NCBI GenBank assembly: GCA_007133055.1
Contig: SLNM01000218.1
Coordinates: forward strand, 1-18,523
Direction: 5' to 3'
DNA: 18,523 nucleotides
Source: Lentisphaeria bacterium
GTDB lineage: Bacteria > Verrucomicrobiota > Lentisphaeria > Oligosphaerales > PUNB01
Part shown: positions 8,215-13,495 of the stretch, piece by piece
Layout of the letters: every line of letters starts with the position of its first letter
Numbering within the stretch: position 1 is the stretch's first letter
The notes under the pieces: model-generated
Seen by the model: the letters and a program-made list of their open reading frames with translations, nothing else
Database searches by the model: none
What the model was told of the DNA's origin: nothing
Program-made: the position numbers and the translations under genes

Positions 8215-9000
8215 GTGAACGAACGAACCAGCCAGGACGAAGGGGGAGAGAGGGGATCGCCGCTGCGAATCTCGGTTGCCGGCCGCCTGGCCGGCCACTG
8301 TCGCAGGCATTATGCGGCCTGGAGCCATGCACTTCCCTTTCTGGCCTGGCTGGCCTTGATGGGCGGGTTGGATTTGCCGGTTTTCGGCCCGCCACATCCT
8401 TGGAAGTACGCAGTCAGAACCTTCGTCTGCCTGGCGCTGTTTCTCTATTTTCGGCCTTGGCGCTGGTATCCTGCACTGGCATGGCGGAACATGGTGTGGG
8501 CGGTGCTGGTCGGGATCGGGGTGTTTGTGGTGTGGACCTATCCCGCCGTACCCTGGGGCGGACAGTATACGGGCTGGCAGGAATGGTATGTTCGTTTCGG
8601 AATTCTACCCCTGGGACGACTGCCCGATCCCGAGTCGGGAATGATTTACGACCCCAGTCTGGCCGGTTGGCCAATGGCTTTGATTCGGCTGGCCGGGTCG
8701 GCCTTTGTGATTGCCGTCATCGAGGAGTTTTTCTGGCGCGGTTTTCTCTATCGCTGGCTGATTGATCGCAATTTTTTACGGGTCAGTCTGAACCGGGTTG
8801 ACTGGGAGGCGGTGGGGATTGTCTGTTTGCTGTTCGGCCTGGCCCACATGGAGTGGCTGGTTGGGATTGCCACCGGATTTGTCTATTTATGGCTGATGAT
8901 CAAAACTCGGGATGTCTGGGCGGTTGCCGTTGCCCATGTGATAACCAACCTTCTGCTGGGTATATATGTGCTGGTAAACGGCGCATACATTTTCTGGTAG
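8215..9000 (+). CDS. CPBP-family (CAAX/Abi type) intramembrane metalloprotease
   Basis: A 261-residue polytopic membrane protein with the three conserved CPBP motifs: EEFFWRGF (Glu170, Glu171, Arg175), FGLAHMEW (His211) and HVITN (His241, Asn245). The N-terminal half holds several hydrophobic segments and a large loop (about 110-155) rich in Trp and Tyr. The layout resembles the CAAX-protease-related proteins associated with exosortase/PEP-CTERM systems, although no exosortase or PEP-CTERM protein is in the window. Family members are glutamate-type membrane proteases (Rce1-like) or act in bacteriocin immunity. The substrate here is unknown. The start is a GTG at 8215 with GGGAAGG about seven bases upstream. 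It sits between the PH-like membrane protein and the GT-C glycosyltransferase, with a 28-base gap to the latter, so co-transcription is likely. Confidence 0.85.
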   Translation: MNERTSQDEGGERGSPLRISVAGRLAGHCRRHYAAWSHALPFLAWLALMGGLDLPVFGPPHPWKYAVRTFVCLALFLYFRPWRWYPALAWRNMVWAVLVGIGVFVVWTYPAVPWGGQYTGWQEWYVRFGILPLGRLPDPESGMIYDPSLAGWPMALIRLAGSAFVIAVIEEFFWRGFLYRWLIDRNFLRVSLNRVDWEAVGIVCLLFGLAHMEWLVGIATGFVYLWLMIKTRDVWAVAVAHVITNLLLGIYVLVNGAYIFW

Positions 9001-9028
9001 CCGTAAACTCCAAGCCGGGCGATTTCAG

Positions 9029-10738
9029 ATGGATCAATCAGACCAGACAATTAGGCGTTTCTGGGTATTCTTTCCCGCGCTTTTATTCTGCCTGCTGTAT
9101 CTGCCCAATCTCGGGGTGGCACCGCTGTCGCTGGTCGAGTCGATGGCGGCTCTCGGTTCGATCGACTCCAGTCTGCTGGCTGGCGGGGGCCGCGGCGTGG
9201 TTACCTATCCGCTCTATCCGTTTCTGGCCGGGGTCATTCGTCAGGCGGTGGGAAACAATGAATGGGCGGTGCGACTGCCCTCCGTGCTGGCCATGCTCGG
9301 AATGACCGTGGTCGCAGGCTTGACAATGGGTTTGTACACGCAGCGGCGGGAACCGATTGTGGTGGCCATGCTGATGGCCTTTTCTCCGGCGGTCGCCGTC
9401 GCCGCCGGCCGAACCGCCACAGGGCAGGGATTGACTGCCTTCCTGATTTCCTCTGGCTGGTTTGCGTGGTATTACCTGGGACGGAGAAAACACCGCTGGA
9501 GTCTTGCCTGGGCCAGCGCCCTGGCTCTGACCCTGCTGGCGGCCTTTCATACCGGCCCCAAGGCATTCGTGATTTTCTACTTCCCGCTCATGTTCATGCG
9601 CCGTCCCTTCAAAATTTGGCGGCGTCTCCGGATGCCACAGCACCTGGCCTGCATGCTTGTCGCCTTTCTGATTTTCGTGTTTTGGTTTCAGGGGCAGATG
9701 AGGGATTCCTTCCTTCTGCCTCTTGAGTTTGCGCTTACCGAACCGGGCGCCAGTCTGCGCGGGGTTCTGGCTTTCCCTTTCCATCTTTTTCTCGTATTTC
9801 TTCCTGCCCCCCTCTTTTTCTGGCCGGGATTCTGCGCCGCCTTCCGCCCCCTGGAAAAGAACCGTGAAATGGCCTCCTTTCTGCGCACTCTAATCATCCC
9901 TCTTTTCCTGGTCTTTTGGTTGATTCCTCCCTCTCGACCCTCCGATCTGTTGGTTTTGGTGGTGCCGCTGGCGCTGCTGGCCGGGATGCACTATGAAATT
10001 TTAGTGCGACGCTACGCCCATTTGTTCAACCGGATTATGCCTTGGTTGGAGTATGCGCTGGCGCTTCTGGCTGGCATAGTGGCCTTGTCGTGGTTGCTGG
10101 TTTTGGTGGGCGTGGTGGAGATTGAGGCGCTGCCCCGGTTGCAGGCGGTCACCGCCCTGGCCGCCGCCCTTGGCGCGGGGGCGGTCATGCTGGAGCAGCG
10201 ATATTGCGGGCAGCCACGTTGGTTCTGGCTGCGAACCGCCACCGTGGTGGTGGGAGCGCATTTGCTGTTCGCCACCAGTTGGCAGCCGATAAATTCACTG
10301 TTCCTGCATATGCCGAGAAAACGGGCGGAAATCCTGCGCCAGGAAATACCCGGGAATCAGGAAGTCTATAAGCTGACTGCACTGTCCTTGCCCAGGGAGG
10401 CCTATTACCTGCAACGGCGCGTGGTGGTGCTTGACTCGCCGACTCGTCTGAGCGGCAGGCGAAAGCCGGTCTTTGTGCTGGGAGGTTACAATCCTCCGAT
10501 GCTCGAGCAGTTCGACTGGAATGTCGCAAGCCCGCTGGTCGATGTTACAGTCGAATATTATCCTTCCCTGGAATGGCGCCCCGCACGATGGACCATGCTG
10601 GCGGTGCGAAGGCGACAGCAAGCGGACGACCAGCACGAAATTTTGACCAGTGTGCGTATTTACCACGGGCTTCCCCGTCCGCAGGCGTCCGACCACGACC
10701 ACGAAAGCGGAGGGGAAACCATCCCCCCACCCCCTTAG
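9029..10738 (+). CDS. GT-C fold glycosyltransferase, ArnT/PMT-like integral membrane protein
   Basis: A 569-residue protein with about ten to twelve hydrophobic segments in residues 10-430, then a soluble C-terminal domain of about 130 residues. The first extracytoplasmic loop has APLSLVESMAAL (Glu37) where polyprenyl-phosphate-dependent GT-C enzymes usually have an Asp-Glu pair, so the canonical acidic pair is reduced to one Glu. The next region (NEWAVRLPSVLAMLGMTVVAGLTMGLY) is typical of ArnT/PMT_2 proteins, which have (W)AxRLPSxLxxxxxV here. The family transfers sugars from lipid-linked donors to lipid A, proteins or other envelope targets; the acceptor cannot be inferred. The ribosome site is weak (GGGCGA). 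The C-terminal tail is His/Asp-rich and ends in four prolines. The stop codon TAG is the first three bases of a repeat end. Confidence 0.82.
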   Translation: MDQSDQTIRRFWVFFPALLFCLLYLPNLGVAPLSLVESMAALGSIDSSLLAGGGRGVVTYPLYPFLAGVIRQAVGNNEWAVRLPSVLAMLGMTVVAGLTMGLYTQRREPIVVAMLMAFSPAVAVAAGRTATGQGLTAFLISSGWFAWYYLGRRKHRWSLAWASALALTLLAAFHTGPKAFVIFYFPLMFMRRPFKIWRRLRMPQHLACMLVAFLIFVFWFQGQMRDSFLLPLEFALTEPGASLRGVLAFPFHLFLVFLPAPLFFWPGFCAAFRPLEKNREMASFLRTLIIPLFLVFWLIPPSRPSDLLVLVVPLALLAGMHYEILVRRYAHLFNRIMPWLEYALALLAGIVALSWLLVLVGVVEIEALPRLQAVTALAAALGAGAVMLEQRYCGQPRWFWLRTATVVVGAHLLFATSWQPINSLFLHMPRKRAEILRQEIPGNQEVYKLTALSLPREAYYLQRRVVVLDSPTRLSGRRKPVFVLGGYNPPMLEQFDWNVASPLVDVTVEYYPSLEWRPARWTMLAVRRRQQADDQHEILTSVRIYHGLPRPQASDHDHESGGETIPPPP

Positions 10739-10750
10739 CCTGATTAATTC
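10736..10750. repeat. Single end of the TA-flanked inverted-repeat family
   Basis: TAGCCTGATTAATTC is identical to the first 15 bases of the right end of the 12477-12657 element read on the opposite strand. It includes the TAG stop codon of the glycosyltransferase gene. A possible degenerate partner is ATTCAGGATA at 10941-10950, which matches 8 of 10 as an inverted repeat and ends in TA. If real, it would give an element of about 215 bases, but the internal structure is not symmetric, so the partner is doubtful. Confidence 0.6.
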
Positions 10751-10835
10751 TTTAATTACCCATTTTGCGCATTGCCTGTTTTGGGTAGTTATGAAAACAA
10801 ACAATCGGAAAAACGGTTACGTACGACCTGTCTGC

Positions 10836-10907
10836 GTGCGGCACCTGCCTGCCGCGCCAGGACACGCGACGCAGGCATGGCGCGCAAGCCGGCGGAAGGT
10901 GCGACAC
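10836..10907. other. GC-rich structured region upstream of the asparagine-synthetase-like gene
   Basis: Several inverted repeats overlap here. GTGCGGCACCT (10836-10846) pairs with AGGTGCGACAC (10897-10907), 9 of 11. TGCCTGC (10846-10852) pairs perfectly with GCAGGCA (10871-10877). GCGCCA (10854-10859) pairs perfectly with TGGCGC (10878-10883). The last two helices cross, so they are alternatives or a pseudoknot. The region lies within the 237-base gap before the gene at 10976. No T-run follows, so it does not look like a simple terminator. It may be a palindromic intergenic repeat or a leader structure. Confidence 0.4.
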
Positions 10908-10975
10908 TTTACAGTAAACGTTTCGCTGGTTTTATCACGGATTCAGGATAACCAAAATGAACGAAAGGATCGCCA

Positions 10976-12439
10976 ATGACAGCAATCGCAGGATATTCCG
11001 GAGCACAGAAGCAAGGTCGGGAAAAAATTCAACGGATGCTGGCCGCTCTGGCCCATCGGGGCCGGGACAGCGAGCAGATCATGGTCGCCAGCCATGCCGG
11101 GCTGGGGGCGCGGTCGGCCGCTCTGTCGGAAGCGCGAGGTCAGGGAATAGCTCAGGACGGCCAGGTGTCTCTGGTTTTGGACGGAGAGCTGTTCAATCCC
11201 AGGGAGGACGGGGTTGACGATGCGCAATTCGCATTGCAACAGTATCAGCGGCACGGACGGGGTTTCGCTCGTTATTTGGATGGAGTTTTCGCCTGCGCTC
11301 TCTGCGACGGCGAAGAATTGCTGCTGGTGCGCGATCCCCTGGGAGTGCGTCCCCTGTACTATGGGCGGGATCAAGATGGCGAGCTGTTCTTCGCGTCCGA
11401 AATGAAAGCGCTTATCGGCACGGTCGTGGAAATCGAGGAGCTGCTGCCGGCTACCGTATGTTCGAGCGCGACCGGAGTTTTCAGCTACCTGCCCGAACTG
11501 CCCGAAATCCACGTTGCCGGCGACTTTTCAGGCTTGCGCGACCAGCTCCGAAAAACCTTGTTCGAAGCGGTGGCCAGGAGAATGGCTGACGGCGCCGTCG
11601 GCGCCTGTCTGCTCAGCGGCGGGCTGGACAGTTCGATTATCGCCGCCATTGTCCATGACATGGGAGTTGACATGCCCCTGCTGACGGTCGGCGTCGAGGG
11701 CGCCTCGGACATCGAGAACGCCAAAGTGGTCGCCGCTCACCTGGGCATGGAGCACCATGTTCACCAGTTTGACCGCAACGATATTACCGAGCTGGTGCCG
11801 ACGGCGGTGCGCGCGCTCGAATCGTTCGACGAGGACTGTGTCAGCGGCGCGGTCTCCAACCTGATCGCCTCCGCCTTTGCCGCAGGCTGGACCAACTGCA
11901 TACTCAGCGGGGAGGGCGGCGATGAATTGTTCGGCGGCTATCATTTGCTAAAGGAAATCGAGGGCGAAGGGGGCAGGCTGCGCATGATGGAGAAGCTGGT
12001 GGCCATCGCCTACAACACCGCCTTGCAGCGACTCGACCGTTCGATGATGGGCAACGGCATCCACTATCGCACACCTTTCCTGGACAGCGCCGTGGTCGCT
12101 CTGGCTCACCAAACCCCGGTGGGGTGGAAAATATATCAGGGGCAGGACGGCAATTTCATCGAGAAGTACATTTTACGCGAGGCCTTTCGCGATCTCCTGC
12201 CGGAGGTCATTTATCGGCGGGTAAAACTGCGCTTCGCGGCCGGTGCCGGCACCGACGGCATGATGGACCGGATAGCCGCCGACCAGCTAGCCCCCTCCGA
12301 GCTGGAAAAGCATCCGCGCAGCCAAACCGGCTATCAGTTGCACTCGCTTAAGGAACTATGGTACTATCGGCTTTTCCAGGAAAACTTTCCGCATCCCTCC
12401 TTCGAGCGCATGGTAGGCCGCTGGGATCCGTTCAAGTAG
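10976..12439 (+). CDS. Asparagine-synthetase-like protein with degenerate glutaminase domain
   Basis: A 487-residue protein with the AsnB two-domain layout. The N-terminal class II amidotransferase domain (1 to about 165) keeps HRGRD (28-32), RDPLGVRPLYY (119-129) and FASEMKAL. However, it begins MTAIAGYSG instead of MCGIAGxxG, so the catalytic Cys is Thr2. The oxyanion Asn of the NGE motif is Asp69 (LDGELFN). The synthetase domain is intact: the PP-loop SGGLDSS (214-220), LSGEGGDELFGGY (310-322) and YRTPFLD (364-370). It could make asparagine or another amide with free ammonia, or use ammonia from a partner; glutaminase activity is unlikely. The ATG at 10976 has AAGGA seven bases upstream. 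It is convergent with mutM, with the palindromic element between them. At 487 residues it is shorter than E. coli AsnB (about 554). Confidence 0.87.
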   Translation: MTAIAGYSGAQKQGREKIQRMLAALAHRGRDSEQIMVASHAGLGARSAALSEARGQGIAQDGQVSLVLDGELFNPREDGVDDAQFALQQYQRHGRGFARYLDGVFACALCDGEELLLVRDPLGVRPLYYGRDQDGELFFASEMKALIGTVVEIEELLPATVCSSATGVFSYLPELPEIHVAGDFSGLRDQLRKTLFEAVARRMADGAVGACLLSGGLDSSIIAAIVHDMGVDMPLLTVGVEGASDIENAKVVAAHLGMEHHVHQFDRNDITELVPTAVRALESFDEDCVSGAVSNLIASAFAAGWTNCILSGEGGDELFGGYHLLKEIEGEGGRLRMMEKLVAIAYNTALQRLDRSMMGNGIHYRTPFLDSAVVALAHQTPVGWKIYQGQDGNFIEKYILREAFRDLLPEVIYRRVKLRFAAGAGTDGMMDRIAADQLAPSELEKHPRSQTGYQLHSLKELWYYRLFQENFPHPSFERMVGRWDPFK

Positions 12440-12476
12440 CCGAGCCAGAGAAGAACGAAAAAAGTCGCGTATCCCC

Positions 12477-12657
12477 TAACCTGAATAATTCACGAGCCAT
12501 CTACTGCGAGTCGCCATTGCACGCAATCTCAACAGCTTGCAGCCGACACCGCTCTTTGGAGTACGTCCAGTACGCCACGACCGGTTTACGGCTGTAAGCT
12601 GTTGATCTCACGCACACTGGCACCTCTCGCTACGAAGTTCATGAATTAATCAGGCTA
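12477..12657. mobile_element. MITE-like palindromic element with TA-flanked terminal inverted repeats
   Basis: The left end TAACCTGAATAATTCA (12477-12492) and right end TGAATTAATCAGGCTA (12642-12657) are inverted repeats matching 14 of 16, each bounded by TA. An inner pair, 12529-12545 with 12589-12605 (core TCAACAGCTT), matches 16 of 17. A central pair, GGAGTAC (12558-12564) with GTACGCC (12570-12576), matches 6 of 7. All three pairs share the centre 12567. An ungapped hand comparison of the two 90-base halves gives about 57 matches, so the whole element is one long imperfect hairpin. There is no coding capacity. TA flanks suit an IS630/mariner-type target. It lies between convergent genes and may also stop transcription. 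The right end supplies the mutM stop codon. Confidence 0.72.
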
Positions 12658-13491
12658 ATGCTGGCAGCCCGGGCAGAAAAAAGTACTGCGACCGGCCAGC
12701 GAGACGCGCCGAATCAGACTTTTCTCTCCGCATTTTGGGCATGGCTGCCCTGCCTTTCCGTAAACTTGCAGACGAACTGCGAAGCGCCCCTCCAAGCCAT
12801 CCAGGGAGCGATAGTCGCTGATCGTAGTACCACCGCTGACAATGGCATCCTTGAGAACCGACCGAATGGCCTGCCTCAGCAGCCCGCAGCTTCGTCGACT
12901 GATTCGGCTGCCTTTGCGTCGCGGACTGATTCCTGCCCGGAACAAGGCTTCGCTGGCGTAGATATTGCCCATCCCCGCCACCACCGCCTGGTCCATCAGG
13001 ATATTTTTTACCGGCGCCTGCCGGTCATGAAGCTGGTGGTACAGGAAATCGACGGAAAAGTCATCGGACAGCGGCTCCGGGCCCAGTCGCGGCAATGGTC
13101 CATCACCGTTCCCAAGCTCCAAAGGCAGCCGAATCGGCATCACGCAGCCAAATCGGCGGGGGTCGTTGAACAAAAGTCTAAGTCCGTCTTCGAAGCGCCA
13201 CTCAACATGATCATGACGGCCCAGTGTGTCCTGGTCGCCGCCAACCCGGAAACTGCCGGTCATGCCTAAATGAACTATCAGTCCCTGCCCGTCCCCGCAT
13301 TCGACAATCAGATATTTGCCACGCCGCCGCACCGCTTGAAAAGGCCTTCCCACGCAGTGGTCAGCCAGGGCGGCGGCATCCACCGATTCCCGCAGGTGCG
13401 GATTATGCACCAGTACCTCTTTGACGCGGCGTCCGGTCAGTTTTTGGTTCAATGCGTCACGAATAGTCTCGACCTCGGGGAGTTCCGGCAT
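12655..13491 (-). CDS. mutM: Formamidopyrimidine-DNA glycosylase (Fpg/MutM)
   Basis: A 278-residue protein, the usual length of the family. It starts MPELPEVE, giving the catalytic N-terminal Pro and the essential Glu after removal of Met. The conserved RRRGKYL holds Lys59, and DQAVVAGMGNIYASEALFRAGI is the helix-two-turn-helix signature. A C-terminal zinc finger has Cys251, Cys254, Cys273 and Cys276. The enzyme removes 8-oxoguanine and other oxidised purines and cuts the abasic site. All diagnostic residues are present, so it should be active. The start codon lies only four bases after the stop of the upstream FAD oxidoreductase and has a weak ribosome site, so translation is probably coupled. 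The TAG stop codon is formed by the end of the palindromic repeat. Confidence 0.96.
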   Translation of the reverse strand: MPELPEVETIRDALNQKLTGRRVKEVLVHNPHLRESVDAAALADHCVGRPFQAVRRRGKYLIVECGDGQGLIVHLGMTGSFRVGGDQDTLGRHDHVEWRFEDGLRLLFNDPRRFGCVMPIRLPLELGNGDGPLPRLGPEPLSDDFSVDFLYHQLHDRQAPVKNILMDQAVVAGMGNIYASEALFRAGISPRRKGSRISRRSCGLLRQAIRSVLKDAIVSGGTTISDYRSLDGLEGRFAVRLQVYGKAGQPCPKCGEKSLIRRVSLAGRSTFFCPGCQH

Positions 13492-13495
13492 TTTA

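Noticed and set aside
9083..9784. Long minus-strand frame opposite the glycosyltransferase
   Set aside because: Rich in His, Gln and Arg as expected of antisense translation of a hydrophobic protein; no family features.
10753..10791. Inverted repeat TAATTACCCA / TGGGTAGTTA after the glycosyltransferase gene as a terminator
   Set aside because: It pairs 9 of 10 but has a 19-base loop and is followed by A-rich, not T-rich, sequence, so it is not a convincing terminator.
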